DNA from: DATBDN01 sp036269895
GTDB lineage: Bacteria; Actinomycetota; Thermoleophilia; Solirubrobacterales; Thermoleophilaceae
Length of the DNA: 64,000 nucleotides
NCBI GenBank assembly: GCA_036269895.1
Contig: DATBDN010000024.1
Span: forward strand, 1-64,000
Reading direction: 5' to 3'
Shown: positions 1 through 7,633 of the stretch, piece after piece
Position numbering within the stretch: the stretch's first letter is position 1
Layout of the letters: each line of letters opens with the position of its first letter
The notes under the pieces: model-generated
Database searches by the model: none
What the model saw: only the letters and a program-made list of their open reading frames with translations
Told to the model about the DNA's origin: nothing
Made by a program: the position numbers and the translations under genes

Positions 1-2
1 AG

Positions 3-830
3 CTGCATGGCAAGGAGCTTTCCTTCAACAACCTGCTCGACCTAGACTCGGCGCGGCGGCTGCTCGAAGAGTTCGAGGTGCCCGCGGCGGCGATCGTGAA
101 GCACAACAACCCCTGCGGCTGTGCGGTCGGTACAGACGTCAGGGAGGCGTTCGAGAAGGCGCTCGCGACTGATCCGGTCAGCGCCTTCGGCGGGATCGTC
201 TGCGTCAACCGCGAGGTCGACGTCCCGCTCGCCACGAAGCTCAACTCGATGTTCCTGGAGCTCGTGTTCGCCCCGAGCTATACGCAAGAGGCACTCGAGA
301 TCCTCAAGTCGAAGCCGAACATCAGGCTGCTGCACGACGAGGAGCAGCGCGGAGCGCCGATTGCCGAGCAGGACATGAAGCGGGTGCGAGGCGGACTGCT
401 CGTGCAGGACCGCGACGCCGACCTCGAGCTCCGCGACGAGATGCAGGTCGCCACCGAGCGCAAGCCCAGCGAGGAGGAGTGGGGCGAGCTGCTGTTCGCC
501 TGGAAGGTCTGCAAGCACGTGCGGTCGAACGCGATCGTGCTGTCGCGCAACCTGGGCACCGCCGGAATCGGAGCGGGCCAGATGAGCCGCGTCGACTCGG
601 TCCGGATCGCGATCGAGAAGGCGAACGCAGCCGAACTGCCGCTCGAGGGAGCAGTGATGGCAAGCGACGCGTTCTTCCCGTTCCCGGACGGCCCCGAGCT
701 GGCGTTCGACGTCGGCATCAAGGCCGTCATCCAGCCGGGCGGATCGAAGAACGACCGGGCGACGATCGACGCCTGCAACAAGGCCGGTGCCGCGATGGTC
801 TTCACCTCGCGCCGCCACTTCCGCCACTAG
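3..830 (+). CDS. purH: Bifunctional AICAR formyltransferase/IMP cyclohydrolase, C-terminal part
   Basis: The gene enters the window already open; the first complete codon is at 3 and TAG is at 828-830, leaving about 275 residues. This is the AICAR transformylase half, which carries out the last two steps of IMP synthesis together with the missing cyclohydrolase half. The start reads LHGKELSFNNLLDLDSA, followed by AAIVKHNNPCGCA with the family's catalytic Lys-His pair, and the end reads VFTSRRHFRH, the usual PurH C-terminus. No frameshift is visible. A glyoxalase-fold gene follows with a one-base TAGTG overlap. Identity is firm; only the 5' part is missing. Confidence 0.96.
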   Translation: MHGKELSFNNLLDLDSARRLLEEFEVPAAAIVKHNNPCGCAVGTDVREAFEKALATDPVSAFGGIVCVNREVDVPLATKLNSMFLELVFAPSYTQEALEILKSKPNIRLLHDEEQRGAPIAEQDMKRVRGGLLVQDRDADLELRDEMQVATERKPSEEEWGELLFAWKVCKHVRSNAIVLSRNLGTAGIGAGQMSRVDSVRIAIEKANAAELPLEGAVMASDAFFPFPDGPELAFDVGIKAVIQPGGSKNDRATIDACNKAGAAMVFTSRRHFRH

Positions 831-1252
831 TGACCGCTCGGCTCGGCCGGACGATCCCAGCGCTGCCAGTTCGCGATGTCCGGGCAGCTGTGGCGTATTA
901 CCGCGAGCGGTTCGGCTTCGACGCCCCGCACGAGACAGACGACTTCGCGGTCCTCGCGCGCGACGCGGCAGAGGTTCACCTGTGGGGCGCGAGCGACGAC
1001 CGCTGGCGGACCCGCGACGATGTGCGCGAGAAGCCGATCTGCTCGGGAGCAGAGTCATTCATAGCCGGAACAGCAAGCTGCCGGATCGAAGTAGCCGACA
1101 TCGACAGCCTCTTCGAAGAACTGAGCGCAGCAGAGGTGCTCCACCCAACGACGCGAGGCATAACGGAGACCGACTTCGGAACCAAAGAGTTCGCAACGCT
1201 CGACCTCGACGGCAACCTGCTGACGTTCCTCACGTGGGTGCGCCAGGGCTAG
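830..1252 (+). CDS. Glyoxalase/bleomycin-resistance-fold protein (VOC family)
   Basis: A 140-residue protein of the vicinal oxygen chelate fold, usual length for the bleomycin-resistance-type group. It opens with IPALPVRDVRAAVAYYRERF, the typical first beta-alpha unit, and ends with FATLDLDGNLLTFL, the typical last strand with the conserved DPDGN-like turn. GTG at 830 overlaps the purH stop by one base, so translation is probably coupled. Members bind hydrophobic drugs or act as small metal enzymes; the substrate cannot be told from sequence. The link to purine synthesis is positional only. Confidence 0.85.
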   Translation: MTARLGRTIPALPVRDVRAAVAYYRERFGFDAPHETDDFAVLARDAAEVHLWGASDDRWRTRDDVREKPICSGAESFIAGTASCRIEVADIDSLFEELSAAEVLHPTTRGITETDFGTKEFATLDLDGNLLTFLTWVRQG

Positions 1253-1264
1253 CCTTCAGCCGAG

Positions 1265-1337
1265 GCCCCCGTAGCTCAGTTGGTAGAGCGGGAGACTTTT
1301 AATCTCACGGTCGAAGGTTCGAGTCCTTCCGGGGGCA
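1265..1337 (+). tRNA. tRNA-Lys (anticodon TTT)
   Basis: The acceptor arms GCCCCCG (1265-1271) and CGGGGGC (1330-1336) pair fully and are followed by discriminator A. The D-arm has GCTCAGTTGGTAGAGC, the anticodon loop is CTTTTAA and the T-arm has GGTTCGAGTCC. CCA is not encoded. The outermost pair of the anticodon stem is a G/A mismatch. Confidence 0.96.
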
Positions 1338-1444
1338 CTGCGTCTCGATGCGAACATTGGCGGTTCACAACCTCCTAACGACCTGGTCACAGACACGAAA
1401 CGTCAGTTTTGACTGCTCAAGGGAGTCTTTCTCAAGGAGAAGAG

Positions 1445-1684
1445 ATGACCATGAGCGTGCCGAGCATCGCCATCTGCAGTGACGAGCTGATGGTTCGACG
1501 AGTCCTTCAGGCGGCCGGTCCGCGCGGTGCGAGCCATGAGGATTTCGTCGAGGCGGGCCTTGTCCGTGACTACATCGCGACGCTTCGCCGGCTTGTCGAT
1601 GTGCGCGGCCTCCAGATTCGCACCGACTTCACCACCGGCCAAGCGCGCTGGGCCTTGGTGGACACGCCGCTCCGCGCGGCCTAG
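1445..1684 (+). CDS. Small conserved-type hypothetical protein
   Basis: A 79-residue protein with no recognised domain, signal peptide or membrane segment. AAGGAGA at 1434-1440 sits before ATG 1445; ATG 1451 is an alternative with better spacing. The middle (SHEDFVEAGLVRDYIATLRRLVD) has the feel of a small helical, winged-helix-like module (expecting helix, turn, helix, then a strand with IRTDF), but this is only an impression. It stands alone between tRNA-Lys and the glycosidase-like gene, with about 100 bp of upstream DNA that may hold its promoter. Confidence 0.6.
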   Translation: MTMSVPSIAICSDELMVRRVLQAAGPRGASHEDFVEAGLVRDYIATLRRLVDVRGLQIRTDFTTGQARWALVDTPLRAA

Positions 1685-1744
1685 GCCGACTGCCGCGTCC
1701 GGGAACCTCGCGGTGGCCCCGCGGCTGTCACTACGCTCGCCGGG

Positions 1745-2845
1745 GTGCGGAGATTTGGCAAGGCGGGCTGGGGCGCACTCGCGGTCGTGGCGATCGCCGT
1801 GGTCGCCTTCGTCGTCGCGAGCTCAGGTGGAAAGTCGGGCGGCGGCACGACCGGCACCGCCACCTCCACCACCCCGACCGTAACCACGCCCAGGACACAG
1901 CCGAAGAAAAAGTCGAAGTCCGGCAAGACGGCCCCGAAGCGTCACAAGCAGGGGGTGGTCCGCGGTCACGGCACGGTGCCCGACCGCCCGGCTCCCGGCA
2001 CGGGGCCGCTGCTCGCAATCGCGGACCAGAAGCCGACGACGTTCACCGACCCGCGCTTCCGTGGACTCCACATTGCCCGCAGCCGCCTGAACACGCCGTG
2101 GAACTCGATCTTCACCGAGCCGGCGCGGCTGAACCAGTGGCTGGCTGCCGCCCGCGCCGATGGAGTCGAGCCGCTCGTTGCCTTCGAGCACGCTCGCGGC
2201 GACGCGTGCCCCGGCCAGCCGTGTCCTCTCCCCAGCGTCGCCAACTACACGCGCGCGGTGAGTGCCTTCCACCGCCGCTACCCCTGGGTTCACCTGCTCC
2301 AGCCGTGGAACGAGGCAAACAGCTCCACCCAGCCCACCGGCACCCACCCGGAGGCCGCCGCTGCGTACTACGAAGCGCTCAAGCGCGTCTGCCCGGGCTG
2401 CGTCATCCCGGCCGCTGACGTTCAGGACGCCACCAACCTGCAGCGCTGGCTCGCGCGCTTCCGCGCGGCGCTGCGCGGCCCCACTCCGCAACTCTGGGGC
2501 CTCCACAACTACTCGGACACGAACCGCTTCCACAGCGGCGGCACACAGCGGATGCTGGCGTCGGTGCCCGGTGAGATCTGGTTGACCGAGACGGGCGGGA
2601 TCGTGTCTTTCAAGACGGGAGATGGAAGGACCGTCCTGCCTTACGACGAACACCGTGCGGCACGCGCGATCCGGTACTTGTTTACGCGCCTCGCCGGACT
2701 CTCACGCCGTATCACGCGGATTTACATCTATCAGTGGAAGATCGATTTCCCGGGAAACCGGTTCGATGCGGGGCTGGTTCGACTGGACGGAAAAGCACGT
2801 CCGTCACTGTCTCTCGTGCTGCAACACGGCGCCCTCGCCAGATAA
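1745..2845 (+). CDS. Exported TIM-barrel glycosidase-like protein (paralog of the 31163-33034 gene)
   Basis: A 366-residue protein starting at GTG. Residues 9-26 form one hydrophobic segment (uncleaved anchor or signal), then a Gly/Thr/Lys-rich linker to about residue 85, then a glycosidase-like barrel. Two conserved acidic positions look catalytic: E190 in QPWNEAN (acid/base position of clan GH-A folds) and E282 in IWLTETGG (nucleophile position). WGLHNYSDTNRF and IYIYQWK are other strong blocks. The C-terminal domain of the gene at 31163-33034 repeats the same blocks in order, so they are paralogs. The closest family is probably GH39/GH5-like, but the substrate is unknown. A hairpin and the pilT promoter follow directly. 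Confidence 0.75.
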   Translation: MRRFGKAGWGALAVVAIAVVAFVVASSGGKSGGGTTGTATSTTPTVTTPRTQPKKKSKSGKTAPKRHKQGVVRGHGTVPDRPAPGTGPLLAIADQKPTTFTDPRFRGLHIARSRLNTPWNSIFTEPARLNQWLAAARADGVEPLVAFEHARGDACPGQPCPLPSVANYTRAVSAFHRRYPWVHLLQPWNEANSSTQPTGTHPEAAAAYYEALKRVCPGCVIPAADVQDATNLQRWLARFRAALRGPTPQLWGLHNYSDTNRFHSGGTQRMLASVPGEIWLTETGGIVSFKTGDGRTVLPYDEHRAARAIRYLFTRLAGLSRRITRIYIYQWKIDFPGNRFDAGLVRLDGKARPSLSLVLQHGALAR

Positions 2846-2861
2846 CTCCCCTAAAGGGGAG
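2846..2861 (+). terminator. Short perfect hairpin after the glycosidase-like gene
   Basis: CTCCCC (2846-2851), loop TAAA, GGGGAG (2856-2861) directly after the stop codon. There is no T-run, so it is not a classical terminator. The loop TAAA is also the proposed -35 element of the pilT promoter, so the hairpin may be incidental or may couple the two signals. Confidence 0.35.
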
Positions 2862-2879
2862 AGCCATCTCAACCGATTG
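2852..2879 (+). promoter_or_regulatory. Candidate sigma28 (FliA/WhiG-type) promoter of pilT
   Basis: TAAA at 2852-2855 and ACCGATTG at 2872-2879, 16 bases apart, closely match the FliA/WhiG consensus TAAA-N15/16-GCCGATAA. The pilT ATG is at 2892, so the predicted transcript starts only a few bases before the gene. The element at 9517-9544 before the HD-GYP gene has the same spacing and -10 core. The sigma factor is not in the window. Confidence 0.55.
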
Positions 2880-2891
2880 GGGACTTAAGGG

Positions 2892-3992
2892 ATGGCTCTG
2901 GACCTAGACAGGATCCTCAATATGGCTGTGGCTGCGGGTGCCTCGGACGTGCACCTCAAGTCGCCGGCCGAGCCGCGCATGCGCGTTGCGGGCGAGCTCC
3001 GGCCGATGGACAGCCTGCCCTCGATCACCATTGCCGAGGCTGAGGAGCTGAAGGATCAGATCCTCAAATCCGAGCTCAAGAAGGAGCTTTACGAGTCGCG
3101 CGGCTCCGCCGACCTGAGCTATCACACGGACGCCGGGCGCTTCCGCGTTGCGGTGCTGAGCCATCGCGGCACGCCCGGTTTCATCTTCCGCGTCATCCCG
3201 GAGGCGCCGCAGGCGACCATGCTCGGCCTTCCGCCGCTCGTGCTGTCGTGGTCTGCCGCGCGCGAAGGCCTGGTAGTTGTCACGGGTCCGACAGGCTCCG
3301 GAAAGAGCACCACCAGCGCCGCGCTCCTGCGCATCATCAACGAGACGCGCCCGTGTCACATCGTCACCATCGAGGACCCAATCGAATTCCTCCACACCGA
3401 CCGGCGCGCGCTCGTCACCCAGCGCGAAATCGGTCTCGACGCCGACACCTACCCGGGCGCGCTCCGCTCGGCCTTGCGCGCTGACCCCGACGTGATCCTG
3501 GTCGGCGAGGTCCGCGATGAGGAGACGGCGATCACTGCCCTCCGTGCCGCCGAGACGGGCCACCTGGTCATCTGCACGATGCACACCACCGGTGCCGCCG
3601 AGACGATCCAGCGGTTCGCCGAGCTCTTCACCGAACGCAGCCCCGCGCTCGCGCGCCAGATGCTGTCGTCGACGCTGGTCGGCATCGTCAGCCAGCGCCT
3701 CGTTCCGCGCTCGGGCGGCGGCCTGGTGCTGAACGCCGAGGCGATGCTGAACAGCGACCGCATGCGCGAGGCGATCGCCAAGGGCTCGACCTACGAGGTG
3801 CACCAGGTGATCGCCGAGGGCGAGTACTACGGGATGCAGACGTTCGACCAGGACCTGATGGAAAAGGTCCGTGACGGCGTGATCGATCGCGACCAGGCCG
3901 TCTCCTACGCCGTCAGCCCGCACGACTTCAAGCTGCGTCTGGCAGGTGCCGTCAGCTCGGCGGCGAACGCCGCCTACGCCCAGGTCCAGTGA
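2892..3992 (+). CDS. pilT: Type IV pilus retraction ATPase PilT
   Basis: A 366-residue hexameric motor ATPase that depolymerises type IV pili, of normal PilT length. The N-terminal PAS-like part (residues 1-100) contains AAGASDVHLK. Walker A is GPTGSGKS at residues 132-139, followed by the Asp box HIVTIEDPIEF, the Walker B region DPDVILVGEVRDEET and the His box ICTMHTTGA. These distinguish PilT from the extension ATPase PilB, which has a longer N-terminus and a zinc site. No other pilus gene is in the window. The stop overlaps the GTG of the next gene (GTGA), so pilT, the GGDEF-like protein and the kinase probably form one operon under the sigma28-type promoter. Confidence 0.93.
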   Translation: MALDLDRILNMAVAAGASDVHLKSPAEPRMRVAGELRPMDSLPSITIAEAEELKDQILKSELKKELYESRGSADLSYHTDAGRFRVAVLSHRGTPGFIFRVIPEAPQATMLGLPPLVLSWSAAREGLVVVTGPTGSGKSTTSAALLRIINETRPCHIVTIEDPIEFLHTDRRALVTQREIGLDADTYPGALRSALRADPDVILVGEVRDEETAITALRAAETGHLVICTMHTTGAAETIQRFAELFTERSPALARQMLSSTLVGIVSQRLVPRSGGGLVLNAEAMLNSDRMREAIAKGSTYEVHQVIAEGEYYGMQTFDQDLMEKVRDGVIDRDQAVSYAVSPHDFKLRLAGAVSSAANAAYAQVQ

Positions 3993-5443
3993 CCCGCGCG
4001 AGCTGGCATCCGAGCCCGTTTCGCAGAGAGGGCCTGCTAAGGCGCACCGCGCCGTTCGTCGTCGCGATGGCGGTCGCCTTCGCTGCGATCCGCCTGCCGG
4101 TGGAGAAGCGCGACACCTCCGAGCTGGTCGCGGCCGGGCTGCTGAACCTGGCGCTCATCGCGCTCGTTCTCATCCTGCCCTGGCAGCGGCTGCCGCGTGT
4201 GGCCGACCTGCTGCCGCCGCTGATGTACATGGTCGTCGTCGCACTGCTGCGCGACGGCATGGGCGGCACCATCTCCGGCTACCCGACGCTGCTGATCCTT
4301 CCGGTGCTCTGGCTCGCGATGTACGGCACGCGCATCCAGCTCGCGGTCGGTGTCATAGGCGTCGCGTTGCTGCTCGCGATGCCGGTGCTGCTGATCGGCG
4401 AACCCGAGTACACGAACGTCGAGTGGCGAGTGGCGCTGCTGTGGGTGACCGTCTCGGGAATCATCGGCCTGGCGGTGCACGACCTGGTCGAGCAGGTGCG
4501 CCAGCGCGCCGATGCGCTTCATACGGTCAGCGCCGCGGTCGGCCGCCGCACGCGTGAGATCGAGACGCGCTCTGCGATCGCCGAAGCTGCCAAGGACAAT
4601 GCCGGTGCTCAGTTCGCCGTGCTGCTCGAGCCGGACGCGAACGGACGCAGGCTCGTGACGACGGCCGCGACTGACCCGTCTGTCGAGAACACGGAGGTCT
4701 ACCTCTCGGAAGCGGACGCGCCGGCCGTGCGCACCTACGTCAACGGTCGCGATCACTTCCAGCACAGGGTCGACGCCTCGCCGATGTTGGCCCACAACGG
4801 CACCTTCACCGACGTCGGCTCGGTGCTCTGGCACCCGATCCCCGGCCCTGAGTCGCCGATGGGCGTGCTCGGCGTCGCCTGGAGCGAGCCCGTCCGGCGC
4901 CTGCCGGAGACACTGGCGCCAGTCATGGAGGCGCTCGCCGCCGAGGCCGCCGGCGTGATCGAGCGCACGACGCTCCTACTCAAGCTGGAGACCGTGGAGA
5001 AGGTCGACGAGCTCACTGGGCTTCCCAACGAACGCGCGTGGGAAGAGGAGGTGCCGCGCGAGCTGTCGCGAGCGCGTCGCCAGGGCACGCCGCTGTCGGT
5101 TGTGATCCTGGACCTCGGCGAGTTCGAGCTGACGCCCGACCGCGGCATCGGCCGCCGCGACGCGGAGCTGCTGCGCGCTGCCACGGAGACGTGGCGCAAC
5201 GAGCTCGGGCCGAGCGACTACCTTGCACACCGCGAGCCGCCCGGACGGTTTGCCGCGCTGTTCCCGAACGTGGCCGCTGAAGGAGCGGACACGGCAGCGC
5301 TGCGACTGCAGGCGCTCGCCCCGGAGGGCCGGCATTGCACGGTCGGCGTGGCCACCTGGAACGGCATCGAGCTGCCAGCCGCTCTCGTGGAGCGCGCTGA
5401 AACACAAATTGAGCTCGAAAAAGCCGCCGCCCGGTCGGATTAG
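3989..5443 (+). CDS. Membrane GAF protein with degenerate GGDEF domain
   Basis: A 484-residue protein. The first ~165 residues hold about six hydrophobic segments forming a membrane sensor module. A coiled linker and a GAF-like domain (about 190-330) follow, then a GGDEF fold starting at VDELTGLPNERAWEEE. The active-site loop expected as GG(D/E)EF reads REPPGRFAALF here, so the metal/GTP-binding residues are gone and diguanylate cyclase activity is unlikely. It may bind c-di-GMP or GTP, or act as a scaffold. GTG 3989 overlaps the pilT stop, which ties it to pilus control. Start choice rests on that overlap. Confidence 0.85.
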   Translation: MTRASWHPSPFRREGLLRRTAPFVVAMAVAFAAIRLPVEKRDTSELVAAGLLNLALIALVLILPWQRLPRVADLLPPLMYMVVVALLRDGMGGTISGYPTLLILPVLWLAMYGTRIQLAVGVIGVALLLAMPVLLIGEPEYTNVEWRVALLWVTVSGIIGLAVHDLVEQVRQRADALHTVSAAVGRRTREIETRSAIAEAAKDNAGAQFAVLLEPDANGRRLVTTAATDPSVENTEVYLSEADAPAVRTYVNGRDHFQHRVDASPMLAHNGTFTDVGSVLWHPIPGPESPMGVLGVAWSEPVRRLPETLAPVMEALAAEAAGVIERTTLLLKLETVEKVDELTGLPNERAWEEEVPRELSRARRQGTPLSVVILDLGEFELTPDRGIGRRDAELLRAATETWRNELGPSDYLAHREPPGRFAALFPNVAAEGADTAALRLQALAPEGRHCTVGVATWNGIELPAALVERAETQIELEKAAARSD

Positions 5444-5454
5444 ACTGCGCGCGG

Positions 5455-6747
5455 GTGTCTTCCGCCGGCTTCGAGCTTGATCCGACGACGGGCCGGCCGC
5501 TCCAGATTGCCGGCTACCGCATCGAGGCGGTTGCAGGCCGTGGCGGCATGGGCGTCGTCTACCGCGCCCAGCACATGCACCTGGGGCGCACCGTTGCGCT
5601 GAAACTGCTGAATCCCGAGCTCGCAGCCAGTGAGGAGTTTCGCGAGCGGTTCATCCGCGAAGCGCGCGCGGCGGCCGAGCTCGAGCATCCGAACATCGTC
5701 CCCGTCTACGACGCGGGCGAGGTCGACGGTCGCCTGTACCTGGCGATGAAGTTCATCGAGGGCACCGACCTGGCCGAACTCCTGGAGCAGGAGACGAAAT
5801 TGTCAGCCGATCGCGCGATGCCGCTGCTCCAACAGCTGGCGGACGCCCTCGACGCCGCGCACCGCAACGGGCTGATTCACCGCGACGTCAAGCCCGCCAA
5901 CGCGCTGCTCGAGGGCGACCGCCTGTACCTGACCGACTTCGGGCTCACGCGTCGCGTCGACAGCACGCGCCCACTCACGGCCACGGGACGCGCTGTCGGC
6001 ACGGCCGCCTACCTGGCGCCGGAGCAGATCCGCGGCGAGCCACTCGACCGCCGCGTCGATGTCTACGCGCTCGGCTGCGTCATGTACCAGTGCCTCGCGG
6101 GGCAGCCTCCGTACCTGCGCGACACGGACATGTTGATCATGTGGGCGCACGTCGGCGCCGAGCCTCCGTCGCTGTCCGCAGAGGTCCCGGGTCTGCCGTC
6201 AACGGTGGACCGCGTGATCAAGAAGGCGCTCGCAAAGTCGCGCGAGGACCGCTACGACACCTGTGGGCAGCTGATCAGCGAGATGAAGCGCGCGCTCAAC
6301 CCGAGCCAGCCGCTGCCGACCTCGATGGCCGAGTTCCACACCGCCGGCATGCCGGAGCGGCTGCCGAAGGTGCTGCTGGTGACGGCGGACCCCGGGACGA
6401 GCCTGACGGTGGACGCCGCACTGCGACGCAGCCGTCTGACGCTCGGCCAGGCGGCTGACGCCGATGCGGCGAAGACTCGCGCCGCCAACGAGCCGCCGGA
6501 CGTCGTCCTGCTCGACGCAAGTCTCGAGAACGGCGGCGCGATGGCGCTGGTGCGGGCGCTGCGGGACCAGGAGTCGACGCGCACCACGAAGATCGTCCTG
6601 CTGACGAATCCGCACGCGCGTCTGGACATGGGCCAACTCGCGCCGATGGTCGACGACTACCTCGCCTACCCGTTCCCCCCGCTGCAGCTGTTCAGCACAC
6701 TGCGCGAGCACATTCCCGAGGCCTTCGGCGAATCCCGCTGGCACTAG
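5455..6747 (+). CDS. Ser/Thr protein kinase with C-terminal receiver-like domain
   Basis: A 430-residue protein. The Hanks-type kinase domain (about 20-285) is complete: GRGGMG loop near residue 28, VALK with K50, HRDVKPAN with D144, DFG at 161-163, and the APE block APEQ. From about residue 303 a receiver-like fold begins (KVLLVTADPG); its phosphoacceptor position is D354 in VVLLDASLENG, but the conserved Lys-Pro near the end reads YPFP, so it is atypical. There is no transmembrane or PASTA segment, unlike PknB. GTG 5455 lies 11 bases after the previous stop. Kinase-receiver fusions are uncommon; the pilT context suggests control of pili or c-di-GMP signalling. Confidence 0.9.
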   Translation: MSSAGFELDPTTGRPLQIAGYRIEAVAGRGGMGVVYRAQHMHLGRTVALKLLNPELAASEEFRERFIREARAAAELEHPNIVPVYDAGEVDGRLYLAMKFIEGTDLAELLEQETKLSADRAMPLLQQLADALDAAHRNGLIHRDVKPANALLEGDRLYLTDFGLTRRVDSTRPLTATGRAVGTAAYLAPEQIRGEPLDRRVDVYALGCVMYQCLAGQPPYLRDTDMLIMWAHVGAEPPSLSAEVPGLPSTVDRVIKKALAKSREDRYDTCGQLISEMKRALNPSQPLPTSMAEFHTAGMPERLPKVLLVTADPGTSLTVDAALRRSRLTLGQAADADAAKTRAANEPPDVVLLDASLENGGAMALVRALRDQESTRTTKIVLLTNPHARLDMGQLAPMVDDYLAYPFPPLQLFSTLREHIPEAFGESRWH

Positions 6748-6771
6748 CTGCGCGATGCTCGCATCGCGCAG
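6748..6771 (+). terminator. Hairpin after the kinase gene
   Basis: CTGCGCGATGC (6748-6758) and GCATCGCGCAG (6761-6771) are perfectly complementary with two bases between them, starting right after the stop codon. No T-run follows. It probably ends the pilT operon before tRNA-Glu. Confidence 0.6.
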
Positions 6772-6794
6772 GTACCTATGCTTGGCCGAGCCCT

Positions 6795-6867
6795 GGGGGC
6801 GTGGTCTAGTGGTTAGGACGCCGGCCTTTCAAGCCGGAGATCGCGGGTTCGAACCCCGCCGCCCCTA
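6795..6867 (+). tRNA. tRNA-Glu (anticodon TTC)
   Basis: Acceptor arms GGGGGCG (6795-6801) and CGCCCCT (6860-6866) pair with one G-T at the end, followed by A. The anticodon stem CCGGC/GCCGG encloses CTTTCAA, and the T-arm is GCGGGTTCGAACCCCGC. CCA is not encoded. Confidence 0.96.
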
Positions 6868-6955
6868 TTGCCCGTCCGCGCAGGGTTAGGTGAGCTTCTG
6901 CCACCCACAAGCAGAACTTGAGGGAAAGGCGGCGGCTTAGCGCAAAGATTCATTT

Positions 6956-7633
6956 GTGCCCCAGTACCAGCTGCTGAACGTCTTCACCGCCGAGGACGGC
7001 TCGCATGGAAACCCGCTCGGGGTCTTCCTCGACGGCAGCGTTGTGCCGACGGCTGAGGAGCGTCAGCGGGTCGCGGCGGACCTCGGCTACAGCGAAACCG
7101 TCTTCATCGACGATCTCGATGCCGGCCAGTTGCGCATCTTCACGCCTGAGACCGAGCTGCCGCTGGCCGGCCATCCGCTCGTGGGCAGCGCCTGGCTGAT
7201 CGCGCGCGAGCGCGGCGCGTGCGAGGTGCTGCGGCCTCCGGCAGGTGAAGTCGCGACCTGGGAGGAAGAAGGGCTCCGCTGGATCCGTGCGCGGCCCGAA
7301 TGGGGGCCGCCGTTCCAGCTGCAGCAGTACGACGGCGCTGACCAGATCGACGCCCTCGACGGGGTGCCGGACGGGCTGGGTCTTGCCGACTGCTGGGCCT
7401 GGATCGACGAGCAGGCGGGTGTGGTCCGCTCGCGCGTGTTCGTGCCCGAGGCAGGCGTTGAAGAGGACGAAGCCACCGGTTCGGCGGCGCTCAGGCTGGC
7501 TGCATTCCTTGGGCGACCCATCGAGATCCGCCAGGGCACGGGGTCGGTTCTCCGCGCGCGCCCCGGCCCGGACGGGACCGCCGAGGTCGGAGGCGGCGTC
7601 CGCGACTTCGGCACGCAGATGTATGGCGACTGA
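6956..7633 (+). CDS. PhzF-family isomerase/epimerase-like protein
   Basis: A 225-residue member of the PhzF (diaminopimelate epimerase-like) fold, shorter than the usual 260-300. Family blocks are present: NVFTAEDGSHGNPLGVF at the start, YSETVFI with the conserved catalytic Glu region, FTPETELPLAGHPLVGSA, and near the end EDEATGSAALRLAAFLG. PhzF relatives isomerise or hydrolyse small unsaturated metabolites; there is no phenazine gene nearby, so the substrate is unknown. GTG is at 6956. The last 11 bases overlap the start of the GNAT-EamA gene, so the two are likely co-translated. Confidence 0.85.
   Translation: MPQYQLLNVFTAEDGSHGNPLGVFLDGSVVPTAEERQRVAADLGYSETVFIDDLDAGQLRIFTPETELPLAGHPLVGSAWLIARERGACEVLRPPAGEVATWEEEGLRWIRARPEWGPPFQLQQYDGADQIDALDGVPDGLGLADCWAWIDEQAGVVRSRVFVPEAGVEEDEATGSAALRLAAFLGRPIEIRQGTGSVLRARPGPDGTAEVGGGVRDFGTQMYGD

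Noticed and set aside
1265..1337. tRNA-Lys as an integration (att) site
   Set aside because: No integrase, direct repeat of the tRNA 3' end or phage-like gene is present in the window.
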